The notes beneath the pieces are model-generated. The model had not been told where the DNA came from. It made no database searches and saw only the letters and a program-made list of their open reading frames with translations. DNA of 64,000 bases from Paenibacillus sp. Soil787 (lineage in GTDB: Bacteria > Bacillota > Bacilli > Paenibacillales > NBRC-103111): the NCBI RefSeq assembly GCF_001429545.1, contig NZ_LMSP01000005.1, positions 121,034 through 185,033 of the forward strand, given 5' to 3'. The position numbers and the translations under genes were made by a program. Below are positions 36,601-45,475 of the stretch, in pieces (positions within the stretch are counted from its first letter, which is position 1; every line of letters begins with the position of its first letter).

Positions 36601-39600
36601 GCCGACGTTAATCAGCATGCTGCCCGGACAAGAAGCTCCACAAGCACTGTCAGCCCCGGGAGGAATGAACGCGACGGCGGGCAACGGGACAATTACGCTG
36701 AATTGGAGCCCCGTTGCCGGAGCCGCCTACTACAACGTACAACGCAGCACTACAAGTGACGGCAGCTTTACGGCGATCGCCGGTCCCGTATATGACACGA
36801 CCTATCTAGATGTTAACGTAATAGCAGGCCAAACCTACTATTATACGGTGACCGCAAACAATACGGATGGTCAAAGCGCGCCGTCCGCGACGGTGAGCAG
36901 CACAATAAAAGGGAGTGTGAATGCGGATATATCGGTTCTCCACTTCATTATTGTCAATGCGGAAGCTGCGGTCCTCGCCGCAGTGGAAGGAACAGGCACA
37001 GGGCAGTACCCGTCTGGAGCGAAGGCAACGTTCCAATCGGCGATCCAGACTGCCAAGGCGGTTGAGAGCAACGGTGCATCGACACAGCAGGAGATCAATC
37101 AAGCTGCCCTTGAGCTGAATAAGGCGATTCAAAATTTCTCTAACACAGTCAATTTCAATTATGATCCTATGGATGTCAACAAGGATGGGGAAATCGGGAT
37201 CGCAGATTTGGGATGGATCGCTGCTCAGTACGGCAAATCATCCGCGGATTCCGACTGGGACTTGGTCAAAGCGGGGGACATCAACTTGGACGGAAAAATC
37301 GATAATCAGGATTTGATGGTGATTGCTAATCTCATTCAGAATGTACCCGACAAAGTCGAACAGAGTACCTACAAATTTAATTTTACCAACACAGCTAAAG
37401 ACGGATACACGTCAGTGGTTTACGGTCTGAATAACGATGTTCCGCTGTACAACTCTTCGGTTGGCTACGGCTTTGTTAACGAGACCGGCGCGCTGCCGGC
37501 AAGACAAGTGCATACGGCTCCAATTACTTCGGACGGAACCGGTTTTGCCATTAGCGAACCGCAATTTTATGCAGAGAAAGGCTTTGAGAAGGACAACTAC
37601 AACAATTACGGCATGGCATTTCGAATCAAAGCTCCTCCGGGAGCGTACCAGGTCTACGTTAAAACAACCTCCGCTGCTGCGGATACAACCGTATCGGTTT
37701 CGGGCATGCAATCAAGCCGGCTTCTAAGAGGCGGGTTCTGGGATACAGCCCGGTTGGTGCCTATACGTAATTTCATTACTGCGAGCGGTAAGGAATGGAC
37801 CTACAACTTTGTCAACGGTCAGAGCTTTATTGATATCGAGATTGAACCGAACAAAGTGAATACGCCTGTTGGCGTACAGGAAATCGTTCTTACACCGATC
37901 GCGCCCCAAACGCGCCCGGCTGGAAGTTCTCAGACGATTTTTACGCTGGGGGATTCTACGGTCAAATCCTATACCTTTGACGAAACGCCGATGAGTGGCT
38001 GGGGTCAGGTATTTGACAATATGTTCGATTTGAGCAAAGTGAATGTCGTTAACTATTCGATGGGCGGACGTTCGTTCAAGAGCGCTTATACGGAAGGCCG
38101 ATTTAACGATATTCTGATGACGGGAAAAGTCGGAGACTACGTGCTGGTTCAGTTCGGTCATAATGACGAAAGTACGGATGAGAACCGTCGATTCGGCAGA
38201 GGCGCTACGGAAGCCATGTATGAATCTTATATCAAGGATATGTATGTTCCTGCCATTCGGGCTCGCGGGATGATTCCCGTACTGGTGACGCCGATGTCCA
38301 GAGTCAACGGTGCCGCACAGCCAGGATCTGTCTATACGAACTCTTTTAAAACCAGACTGTTCCCGGATATTATGCAAAAGGCAGCTGCGGAATTAGGAGT
38401 CACCGTTGTTGATCTGAACTCGGAAAGCCTCAAGTATTATAACGCTATCGGAGTCGAAGCGACGACCGCGATCTTCATGTCCATTGAAGCGGGGGAAACT
38501 CCCGGCAAAACGAACGATGGGAGCTACGCCAACGGACATCCATCGAACAAAGTAGACGGAACTCACTATAAGGAGGCTTTGGGGAAACAATTTGCCCGGA
38601 TCATCGTTACAGACATCGCGAACAAGGGAGCAGCAGGCGATCCGAAAGCCGCGGATATTGCTTCTTATCTGAAGCAAGACGTCAAGGATGCCGTCGCATC
38701 AAATGATTGGGCGCACATTTTCCCTGAAATGGCCAAGGATACAACGATCGGCGCAGGCTCTTACTATCGGAATCAGATTGAGAAGATGCTTCAGTTTGGT
38801 GTTATGTACAAGGATAGCAATGGAAACTTTAATCCCGATGTGAATATGACGGCGGGCGAATTCATTACCGCCCTCAGCGAGCTAATGGACGTGGATATAT
38901 CGACATCGTCGGAAATTACGAGCGGAATTCTTTCGCGAGAGGTGATGGGCTCCATTCTGGATGACGCCTATCGCGCCAAGTTCGGCACTGCGAAGCCGAA
39001 GTACATGACCGATTATAACGGCACAACCGCTGTGCCTGGCGACTCGAACTATGATCCGAATCTGGATGCCGGCACCAAAGGTGTTATGTACTATCCGCTT
39101 GTTTCCTACGAGCAGCTTACGGATACAGCCGATATATCGCCGGCTTTGGTCAATAAGGTTAAGGATGCATATGAATTGGGTCTCTTCCGCTCGGAGAAGG
39201 GGATCGCCAGAGGCAAGATGATTAACGGCACAGAGCTTGAACCGAAGAAGAGCGTTACAAGAGCGAAAGCAGCTAAAGCATTATATTTTATGTGGGTGCT
39301 TGTACAACCGATAAATGTTGAAAATGATTTTGTTACCGTCCACATCGACAAAGTTGCGCCTACGGCAACAGTGGCCTACAGTACGACATTGCCGACCAAC
39401 CAAGATGTAGTTGCAACCATTACGCCAAGCGAAGCTGTAACTGTTACCAACAATGGCGGTTCAACCAGCTATACGTTTGCTGACAATGGCAGCTTTACTT
39501 TCGAGTTTGTTGATGCGGCGGGCAATCAAGGCTCGGTTGTAGCTGCTGTGTACAACATCGATAAAATCGCGCCTATGGCAACAGTGGCCTACAGCACGAC

Positions 39601-40132
39601 AGCGTCGACCAACCAAGCTGTAGTTGCAACTATTACGCCAAGCGAAGCTGCTACGATCACCAATAATGGCGGTTCCACGAGTTATACATTCACGGCCAAT
39701 GGCAGCTTCACCTTTGAATTTATGGATGAAGCAGGAAATCAAGGAACGGCTACGGCCAACGTTAGCAACATCGATACGACATTGCCGACATTGACATTGA
39801 TTCCGGATAAGCGGTCTTTATCGCCTGCAAATCACAGTCTGGTATCCGTTCAGATAAGTGTCTATGGGCAGGATGAAGGCTCAGGTGTCAGTACGATCGT
39901 GCTGACCTCGATTACGAGCAATGAGTCTGACGACGGCTTGGGTGACGGAGATACGGCGGGAGATATCGTGGGCGCCGATATCGGAACTTTCGATACAGAG
40001 TTTCAGCTGCGTGCCGAGCGGTCAGGCAATGGGCAAGGTCGCATCTATCTGATTACTTATACGATTACTGATCTCGCAGGAAACCAAACGACGGCTACTA
40101 CAGAGGTTGCGGTGCCGCATGACAACAAATAA
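33638..40132 (+). CDS. Secreted pectin methylesterase - FIVAR-dockerin - rhamnogalacturonan acetylesterase with SLH-like region
   Basis: A 2164-residue protein; TTG 33638 fits the AAAAGGAAG site better than GTG 33629. Signal peptide ends near SKAAA. Order: concanavalin-like (35-280), four FN3 (282-655), CE8 pectin methylesterase (656-991; LGFQDTLYANSG, GDGDYIFG, DLGRPWRPY), FN3 (998-1091), FIVAR helix bundle (1093-1171), type I dockerin (1174-1236; DVNKDGEIGIAD and DINLDGKIDNQD calcium loops), CE12 acetylesterase with its own N-domain (1243-1661; GDSTVKSY, FGHND, DGTHYKE), SLH-like repeats (1684-1891), two near-identical Ig repeats (1901-2046) and a C-terminal domain. It removes methyl and acetyl groups from pectin at the cell surface. 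Confidence 0.9.
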   Translation: MNRLLKIGLAALLLTASFPQIESKAAAAVSVPSGNTALINDDFNGVTDATVTKTTNPMTTVAGYTPAITGANSSVGIAQTGMDGGEAVTSDALLLRDLDGKSGLGLTVGDGSGSTAIAKSLGQNVKEGILTMEQDMYFFGDTTVPNGTNDISRGRTVLALSGGINDANRTTDTIIQVDLKTGKIAWKDSAGAFTNITPNSVSNGVWYHLKAVVNFTSFRADYYVTKMSDGTMLGKLEGQPFSLKTLGAAPTDYAVAKSYSATTGGTTAQNILLDNIIVYKPNALPDAPVWGSLTPYASKVKLLWKAAKNAESYSILRGTTSGGPYTTIASGLPVTQLDYYDSTVTNETTYYYKISSVNTFGNNDSVEQPVTPTASAALPQPPANIAVVARDSAVSLSWSQVSSASQYTLKRSTSLEGPYTTLSSTLPYTKTSYYDSGLTNGTAYYYTLASQAPDGTPGNDSTPVVAKLEAPFASPANVTANIADSQVAISWVPVNGAAYYTVKRSTDSGGPYATIAANVASESYTDVTAVNGTTYYYVVSASNGQLESMNSIQVAASPASIAAGAPAAPDGVAVNPGNNKVALQWNPVPGAASYTVKRAASFAGPYTVLSAGLIGTNANDNTALNGTTYYYIVTATSANGEGATSKPAIATPAPMIVVAKDGTGDFTSIQDAVNSIASNNTVRTVIFIKNGVYKEKILVNKPYVSFVGESRDGTILTYDDYACKESPTGTPAAAGFCSALPAGTLILGTGNSYSVSVTGSNFTAGSLTIQNTAYPRTLVAPAVALSVTGDRAVFTNVKALGFQDTLYANSGRQYYKDVIIEGDGDYIFGNAKAVFDSSEIKFVGKAGGHVTAASTDATAEFGYVFLNSRLTRGTSALKSFVTVGSWDSSWDIDANISATNSTVDLGRPWRPYANVKYINSWMDAHIKAVGWDNWGSVSNEATARYGEYNSSGPGANAKGRFSWTRQLTASEANEYTPQRILAGTDGWEPTLISMLPGQEAPQALSAPGGMNATAGNGTITLNWSPVAGAAYYNVQRSTTSDGSFTAIAGPVYDTTYLDVNVIAGQTYYYTVTANNTDGQSAPSATVSSTIKGSVNADISVLHFIIVNAEAAVLAAVEGTGTGQYPSGAKATFQSAIQTAKAVESNGASTQQEINQAALELNKAIQNFSNTVNFNYDPMDVNKDGEIGIADLGWIAAQYGKSSADSDWDLVKAGDINLDGKIDNQDLMVIANLIQNVPDKVEQSTYKFNFTNTAKDGYTSVVYGLNNDVPLYNSSVGYGFVNETGALPARQVHTAPITSDGTGFAISEPQFYAEKGFEKDNYNNYGMAFRIKAPPGAYQVYVKTTSAAADTTVSVSGMQSSRLLRGGFWDTARLVPIRNFITASGKEWTYNFVNGQSFIDIEIEPNKVNTPVGVQEIVLTPIAPQTRPAGSSQTIFTLGDSTVKSYTFDETPMSGWGQVFDNMFDLSKVNVVNYSMGGRSFKSAYTEGRFNDILMTGKVGDYVLVQFGHNDESTDENRRFGRGATEAMYESYIKDMYVPAIRARGMIPVLVTPMSRVNGAAQPGSVYTNSFKTRLFPDIMQKAAAELGVTVVDLNSESLKYYNAIGVEATTAIFMSIEAGETPGKTNDGSYANGHPSNKVDGTHYKEALGKQFARIIVTDIANKGAAGDPKAADIASYLKQDVKDAVASNDWAHIFPEMAKDTTIGAGSYYRNQIEKMLQFGVMYKDSNGNFNPDVNMTAGEFITALSELMDVDISTSSEITSGILSREVMGSILDDAYRAKFGTAKPKYMTDYNGTTAVPGDSNYDPNLDAGTKGVMYYPLVSYEQLTDTADISPALVNKVKDAYELGLFRSEKGIARGKMINGTELEPKKSVTRAKAAKALYFMWVLVQPINVENDFVTVHIDKVAPTATVAYSTTLPTNQDVVATITPSEAVTVTNNGGSTSYTFADNGSFTFEFVDAAGNQGSVVAAVYNIDKIAPMATVAYSTTASTNQAVVATITPSEAATITNNGGSTSYTFTANGSFTFEFMDEAGNQGTATANVSNIDTTLPTLTLIPDKRSLSPANHSLVSVQISVYGQDEGSGVSTIVLTSITSNESDDGLGDGDTAGDIVGADIGTFDTEFQLRAERSGNGQGRIYLITYTITDLAGNQTTATTEVAVPHDNK

Positions 40133-40473
40133 CTAGTTACTAAATTTCATAGGTCATGGGGGAAATACTTTCAAAGCGAAGCCGCGCAGAATAGTATTTC
40201 CCCCTTTGACTTTTGGGGAAAAAAGGAGAATGAGAGACCAAAAGTCAGATAAGATCTATGATCTTATTCACCCAAAAAAGTAACCTTGTTCTACCGTTAC
40301 TGATTGATGCCAACGATGAGAGCAAATATTGCAAAGGTTGAGCAAATACAGCAACATTAGTGTGGAGAGGTATGTTTATTTTGTGCTAGGTTGTAGATAG
40401 AAGTCATATCGGTTCTAGATCGACCCCGCAGCGGGTCATTCAACTGAATCCTATATACGGGGAGCGTACCATC
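40133..40473 (+). other. Intergenic region with stacked hairpins
   Basis: A strong terminator is at 40158-40207 (12-bp stem gggggaaatact / agtatttccccc). Directly after it are gacttttgg / ccaaaagtc (40208-40246) and the perfect palindrome ataagatc-tat-gatcttat (about 40250-40270). The remaining 200 bp should hold the promoter of the CE12-GH28 gene; no clear sigma-A boxes or cre site were recognised. Confidence 0.65.
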
Positions 40474-42657
40474 ATGAAACCGATTCGCTTATTTATTGCA
40501 GGAGATTCCACCGCAGCCTCTTATCCGCAAGAACGGTCGCCGATGGCCGGATGGGGACAGATGATCGGGCGTTACTTCAACGATTCCGTCGTTGTTGTCA
40601 ACGAAGCCCGTAATGGGCGAAGCTCCAAGAGCTTTATCAACGAAGGTCATTTGAATCGAATAACGGATGCGATGCAGGAAGGGGACTACCTGCTGATACA
40701 GTTCGGGCATAACGATCAGAAGCCGGAACCGGAGCGACGGACGGAGCCTTTTGGCACCTATCAAATGACCTTGCAAACGTACATTAATGCTACTAGGTCC
40801 GTGGGGGCTACACCGGTTCTTCTTACACCGGTGCAGCGGCGTCAATTCGACGAAGAGGGGACATACGTCGAGTCTCATGGCGATTACCCAGAGGCTGTCA
40901 GGCAATTAGCGCAACGGGAAGGTGTCGCTTGTATTGATTTGTGCACGTTAAGCGAGGAGAAACTCGTTTCGCTCGGTCCTGACGAATCCAAATCGTTATT
41001 CGTCTGGCTTCGTCCCGGCGAGCATCCGAACTACCCGGACGGTTGCACAGACAATACGCACTTTAACGAAAGCGGAGCGTGTGAAATGGCGCTGCTTGTG
41101 CGTGAAGGGCTCATGCGCGCCGGCCTGCCGATCAGCACTTATTTTACACAGGAGAACGGTATCCCGCACTGGGTCATGCCGGAGGTGCTCCTGCCGGACA
41201 TTCCGGATCGTACATTCCGGTTGACCGATTTCGGAGCTGTAGGCGACGGACTGACGGACAATACCAACGCGTTCCACCGAGCGATCCAAGCTTGTGCGGA
41301 AGCGGGAGGTGGAAAGCTGATCATTCCGGCCGGACTTTGGCTGACAGGGCCGCTGACGCTGGTGAGCCGATTGGAGCTTCATGCCGAGGAAGGCGCAGTC
41401 GTTCGATTCAGTCAAACGTTCTCCGACTATCCACTTATTCCGTCTACCTATGAAGGACTGACCGCTGTACGTTGTCAATCGCCTTTGGACGCGGAAGGAC
41501 AGGACCATATTGCCATAACAGGGAAAGGTGTGTTTGACGGCGGGGGAGAAGCGTGGAGGCCGGTAAAGAAGTGGAAAATTGCGGAGCTTCAGTGGAAGCA
41601 GTTGCTCCAGAGCGGCGGTGTTACGAATGAAGCAGGCGATATGTGGTGGCCGTCGGAGGCAGCCATGCAAGGGGCCGTATGGGTCAATCGGCTAAGCCGG
41701 GAAGGTGTTAAGGATGTGGCAGCTTATATACCAGCCCGTGATTATTTGCGGCCGAACCTGCTTAGCTTTAGGAGATGCCGACATATTCTGCTGGACGGAC
41801 CTACATTTCAAAATTCCGCGGCGTGGTGCTTGCATCCGTGGGGTTCCGAACATGTGACGATCCGAAATGTTACCGTGCGTAATCCGTGGTATGGCCAGAA
41901 CGGTGACGGTCTTGATCTGGAATCGTGCCGGTATGCGGTCGTGGAGCATTGTACCTTTGATGTCGGCGATGACGCGATATGCCTGAAATCCGGCAAGGAT
42001 GAAACTGGACGCAAGCTAGGTCTTCCTTGCGAGTACGTGGCAATCAGGAACTGTGTTGTCTACCATGGCCACGGCGGGTTTACAATAGGAAGTGAAATGT
42101 CCGGGGGCGTGAGATATGTATCTTTGACGGACTGCACATTTATCGGAACCGACATCGGCCTTCGTTTCAAAAGCGCGCGCGGGCGGGGCGGTATTGTGGA
42201 GCATATTTCCATCGAGCGTATTCGGATGATCGACATTGCAATGGAAGCGATCTCTTTCAATCTCTTCTACGAAGGGAAGGAAGGCTCAGGTGTCGCTCAA
42301 AATGAAATGCAGCCGGTGAACGAGGGAACGCCGATTTTTCGCAGTATCGAAATCATCGATGTTGTTTGCACAGGCGCGAAAACTGCGCTGCTTATCAACG
42401 GCCTTCCTGAAATGCCGCTGGAACGGCTGTACATCCATAACGTTACGGCAGCAGCTGACCGGGGAGTAGTCTGCCATTATGCGAAGCAGCTTGTATTAGA
42501 GCAAATGGACTTGCATGTAAAAGACGGTTCGCTTATTACCTTGCATCAATGCGAACAGGTGGAGCTGATCCGCCTACAGGAAGCCGGAGTGGCGGCTGAC
42601 AAACGAAACGTACACATTTCGGGAGCTCGTTCCTCTGCAGCCAATGACATTCGTTAA
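40474..42657 (+). CDS. Intracellular CE12 acetylesterase - GH28 polygalacturonase fusion
   Basis: A 727-residue protein without signal peptide. Residues 1-225 are an SGNH rhamnogalacturonan acetylesterase (IAGDSTAASY, IQFGHNDQKP, DNTHFNESGA). Residues about 245-720 are a GH28 beta-helix (FRLTDFGAVGDGLTDNTNAF), with catalytic motifs NGDGLDLE, GDDAICLKSG, HGHGGFTIGSE and LRFKSARGRGG, the NxD / DD / GHG / RxK set. It would de-acetylate and then hydrolyse imported galacturonate oligomers. CE12 occurs again in the secreted protein just upstream, so deacetylation takes place on both sides of the membrane. GGGGAG-type site at 40460. Confidence 0.92.
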   Translation: MKPIRLFIAGDSTAASYPQERSPMAGWGQMIGRYFNDSVVVVNEARNGRSSKSFINEGHLNRITDAMQEGDYLLIQFGHNDQKPEPERRTEPFGTYQMTLQTYINATRSVGATPVLLTPVQRRQFDEEGTYVESHGDYPEAVRQLAQREGVACIDLCTLSEEKLVSLGPDESKSLFVWLRPGEHPNYPDGCTDNTHFNESGACEMALLVREGLMRAGLPISTYFTQENGIPHWVMPEVLLPDIPDRTFRLTDFGAVGDGLTDNTNAFHRAIQACAEAGGGKLIIPAGLWLTGPLTLVSRLELHAEEGAVVRFSQTFSDYPLIPSTYEGLTAVRCQSPLDAEGQDHIAITGKGVFDGGGEAWRPVKKWKIAELQWKQLLQSGGVTNEAGDMWWPSEAAMQGAVWVNRLSREGVKDVAAYIPARDYLRPNLLSFRRCRHILLDGPTFQNSAAWCLHPWGSEHVTIRNVTVRNPWYGQNGDGLDLESCRYAVVEHCTFDVGDDAICLKSGKDETGRKLGLPCEYVAIRNCVVYHGHGGFTIGSEMSGGVRYVSLTDCTFIGTDIGLRFKSARGRGGIVEHISIERIRMIDIAMEAISFNLFYEGKEGSGVAQNEMQPVNEGTPIFRSIEIIDVVCTGAKTALLINGLPEMPLERLYIHNVTAAADRGVVCHYAKQLVLEQMDLHVKDGSLITLHQCEQVELIRLQEAGVAADKRNVHISGARSSAANDIR

Positions 42658-42692
42658 AAACTCTCAAAACTACAAAAAGGGGATCTTCAAAA

Positions 42693-44282
42693 ATGAAAAT
42701 AACACCTATACCATCGTCCGTTTGGACCGCAGACTTAGGCAACGGCTTTTACCGAAATCCGATTATGTACGCGGATTATTCGGATCTGGATATTGTTCGG
42801 GTCGGGAACGACTTCTACATGACAGCCTCGAGCTTCGTCAGCACACCTGGTTTACCGATTCTACACTCGAATGATTTGGTGAACTGGACGCTCATCGGGC
42901 ACGTAATAGATCAATTGCCCGATGGCTTTGAAGGGCGCGTTCGCCACGGGGACGGGGTATGGGCACCAAGCATCCGTCACCACAACGGGACGTTTTATAT
43001 TTATTTCGGCGCTCCGGACGAGGGGATTTTCATGACGACCGCGCAAAACCCGGCAGGGCCTTGGTCACCCTTACATCTGGTGAAAGACGTAAAGGGTTGG
43101 ATCGATCCATGCCCGTTCTGGGATGAAGACGGACATGCATATCTGGTGCATGCGTTTGCCAATAGCAGGTGCGGCATCAAGCATAAGCTGAACATGTGCC
43201 GCATGAAACCGGACGGAACGGCGCTGCTTGATGACGGAAGTATTGTATTCGACGGGACAGTGGATCATCCTACCATGGAAGGACCGAAGCTTTACAAGCG
43301 GGGCGGCTATTATTACATTTTCGCGCCAGCCGGCGGTGTTAAGACAGGCTGGCAAACGATATTGCGGTCGCGAAGCATATTTGGCCCTTATGAAGATAAG
43401 ATTGTGCTGCATCAGGGCCATACGGATGTTAACGGGCCTCATCAAGGCGGATACGTGGAGCTTGATTCGGGAGAGTCGTGGTTCATGCATTTCCAGGATC
43501 GGGAGGCATATGGCCGCATTGTTCATTTGCAGCCGATGGGCTGGGAGAACGATTGGCCGACGATGGGTATCGATTCGAACGGCGACGGGATCGGCGAACC
43601 GGTATCCGAGTATCGAAAGCCTAATACGGGGAGCAGTTGGCCTATTGCCGTACCTGCTACTTCTGACGAGTTTGCCCACTCGACGCTTGGTCTCCAGTGG
43701 CAATGGCAAGGAAACAGCAAGCCGGAATGGCTCTCACTCACGGCAAGTCCCGGACAGCTGCGGCTTATGGCTCATCCTCTGCCGCAAGGAGCATCGACGT
43801 TATACGAAGCTCCTAACGTCTTATGTCAAAAGCTGCCTGCGCCTGAGCTTACGGTGACGACGAAGCTGACGCTGCATGCCGGGTCAGGCATAGAACGCTC
43901 CGGGCTTACAGTGTTCGGGCATCAATACAGATACATCTCATTAGAGTCGTCCGAGGCAGGCCTGCGGATCGTGCTTGTAAGTGGTGAAGGAAGCAAGGAG
44001 GGGACGACGGAACGGTTGGATGCTGAGGTACCGGCGGATATTTCAACTGTTTATCTACGTGTAATTATCGTACGAGAGGCGAAATGCTTATTCCAGTATA
44101 GCTCCGACGGTGAGGTGTATGAGCCGCTGGGCGACACGTTCGACGCTGTGCCGGGAGGCTGGGTAGGCGCGAAGATCGGACTGTTTTGCCTTAAGTTCGG
44201 CGAGGCTCGCGGAAGCGGGTATGCCGATTTCGACTGGTTTCACGTGGAGAATAACGACTCTTTGAACGATTTCAACGAATAA
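42693..44282 (+). CDS. GH43-family glycoside hydrolase with C-terminal sandwich domain
   Basis: A 529-residue intracellular enzyme, start with AAAAAGGGG site. Propeller signatures: YRNPIMYADYSDLDIVRVGN (Asp base), GWIDPCPFWDEDGHAYL (Asp) and HPTMEGPKLYKRGGYYYI (Glu acid). A concanavalin-like domain follows from about residue 325. Unlike the first GH43, it has the YADYSDLD variant at the base position and a different insertion (SNGDGIGEPVSEYRKPN), so its substrate is probably different. It is the last intact gene of the pectin locus and shares the upstream transcript (35 bp gap). Confidence 0.9.
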   Translation: MKITPIPSSVWTADLGNGFYRNPIMYADYSDLDIVRVGNDFYMTASSFVSTPGLPILHSNDLVNWTLIGHVIDQLPDGFEGRVRHGDGVWAPSIRHHNGTFYIYFGAPDEGIFMTTAQNPAGPWSPLHLVKDVKGWIDPCPFWDEDGHAYLVHAFANSRCGIKHKLNMCRMKPDGTALLDDGSIVFDGTVDHPTMEGPKLYKRGGYYYIFAPAGGVKTGWQTILRSRSIFGPYEDKIVLHQGHTDVNGPHQGGYVELDSGESWFMHFQDREAYGRIVHLQPMGWENDWPTMGIDSNGDGIGEPVSEYRKPNTGSSWPIAVPATSDEFAHSTLGLQWQWQGNSKPEWLSLTASPGQLRLMAHPLPQGASTLYEAPNVLCQKLPAPELTVTTKLTLHAGSGIERSGLTVFGHQYRYISLESSEAGLRIVLVSGEGSKEGTTERLDAEVPADISTVYLRVIIVREAKCLFQYSSDGEVYEPLGDTFDAVPGGWVGAKIGLFCLKFGEARGSGYADFDWFHVENNDSLNDFNE

Positions 44283-44310
44283 TAAGTACAGGAAACCACG
44301 GAGGCATAAC

Positions 44311-45041
44311 ATGCGAATAACAGCAAAAGCAATAATATCTTTTCTAATTTTCATTCAGTTCTTAGGTGTGAATTTAATAGGCCAGGTTAATGTTGCAGAT
44401 GCCGAATCGGCAAGTACATCTCTCTTTATATGATAATAGGATTACTAATATTGAACCTAATGAGGAAGGATATACTCGAAAAATCATACAGAATAATCCT
44501 TTAATCGGAAAATTCCATAATTCTATTTGATAATTCATACACAGTAAATCTAATTGAGAAAAAGAGAACGATTCTATACGATATTTCACATAGAATCATA
44601 CTTCCCGAAAACTGAACTTTGCTTGCCTGCTCCGATCATTTCTTCAACCCGCCCCTCGGTTTATCCTTATTTTTACCACAACCTCAGTAACAACTCTCTT
44701 TCTGGATGCTAATCCGGTTAAAGATTTTACTTTACTTGGTAAATTCGATTCATTAACATTTTTAACGCTTGGTTCAAATCGCTTAGAGAATATAGACTTT
44801 CTCTCTAGTTTGAATAAGTTAGATATTTATTTCTAGATCACAATAACATTACTGATTTGAGCCCATTGAGGAATCTTAAAAGACTTCGAAGCTTAGGTTT
44901 ATCAGACGCAGTATTCAATTGGATGTGTCCCCTCGTTTACACAATGATACGACACTGGTTCCCGTTCGATTTGTTAGTGAAGCGCTAGGGGCGAAGGTAA
45001 GCTTGGATCAACCGAATCAAACTGTTATTATAGGGAATTAA
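44311..45041 (+). pseudogene. Decayed secreted LRR protein with copper-amine-oxidase N-like end
   Basis: ATG 44311 with GGAGG opens a signal peptide (MRITAKAIISFLIFIQFLGV ... ADAES) but stops after 40 residues at 44433. In later frames, leucine-rich repeats are readable: LTFLTLGSNRLENIDFLSSL (about 44750-44830) and HNNITDLSPLRNLKRLRSLG (about 44838-44900). The end, 44920-45041, reads PRLHNDTTLVPVRFVSEALG followed by DQPNQTVIIGN-stop, the copper amine oxidase N-terminal-like (stalk) domain common in Paenibacillus surface proteins. Several stops and deletions separate the parts; no product is expected. Confidence 0.7.
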
Positions 45042-45056
45042 ATGTAATTTAAAAGG

Positions 45057-45124
45057 TTATCGTGCTATGGATATAGCGGTATGGAACTTTAGATGTATGT
45101 TAAACTAAATAAAACTGATATTGG
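45057..45124 (+). repeat. Dispersed promoter-like element, copy B
   Basis: Strongly similar to 3619-3687, including the exact 18-mer actaaataaaactgatat. It lies about 40 bp before yojF and may supply its promoter. Confidence 0.5.
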
Positions 45125-45163
45125 AACACAATTTAAATCCTTCGGAAAAGAGAGCCTAACGTG

Positions 45164-45475
45164 ATGATCAAAATAATCAGGTCGAAAGTAGAAGCCGAGC
45201 TTCAGGCCTTCGTCGGGACTGACGCTTATATCCACAGCGAAGCGACTTCATTTGTCTTCGTTCGCAATTTCAAGGTCAAGGTTACCCATGTCTTTATAGC
45301 GGGGGAAGGCCCTTTTCGTGCCGCTCTACGATTCGATGGGCATGGCTGGCTGCGAATGGAGGCGCTGACGCATTATGAGGTAGACGGTAATGGTCGTCTT
45401 TTGCTAGCCGGCTATGATGACAGAGGTCGGATGAATGTTGCTCTGCACTTGGGAAAGGAGCCGTTTCCAGAATGA
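45164..45475 (+). CDS. yojF: YojF-family protein (DUF1806)
   Basis: A 103-residue protein; ATG 45164 preferred over the GTG three bases earlier. It contains the YojF pattern YIHSEATSFVFVRNFKV, GPFRAALRFDGHGWLRMEAL and LLLAGYDDRGRMNVALHL. In B. subtilis yojF sits directly before yojG (bshB2); here bshB2 overlaps its end by 4 nt, the same pairing. Its role is not firmly known; association with bacillithiol deacetylation is inferred from this conserved linkage. Confidence 0.82.
   Translation: MIKIIRSKVEAELQAFVGTDAYIHSEATSFVFVRNFKVKVTHVFIAGEGPFRAALRFDGHGWLRMEALTHYEVDGNGRLLLAGYDDRGRMNVALHLGKEPFPE

Noticed and set aside
40996..41670. Minus-strand ORF opposite CE12-GH28, and 43071-43709 opposite the second GH43
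   Set aside because: Shadows without ribosome sites or recognisable domains.
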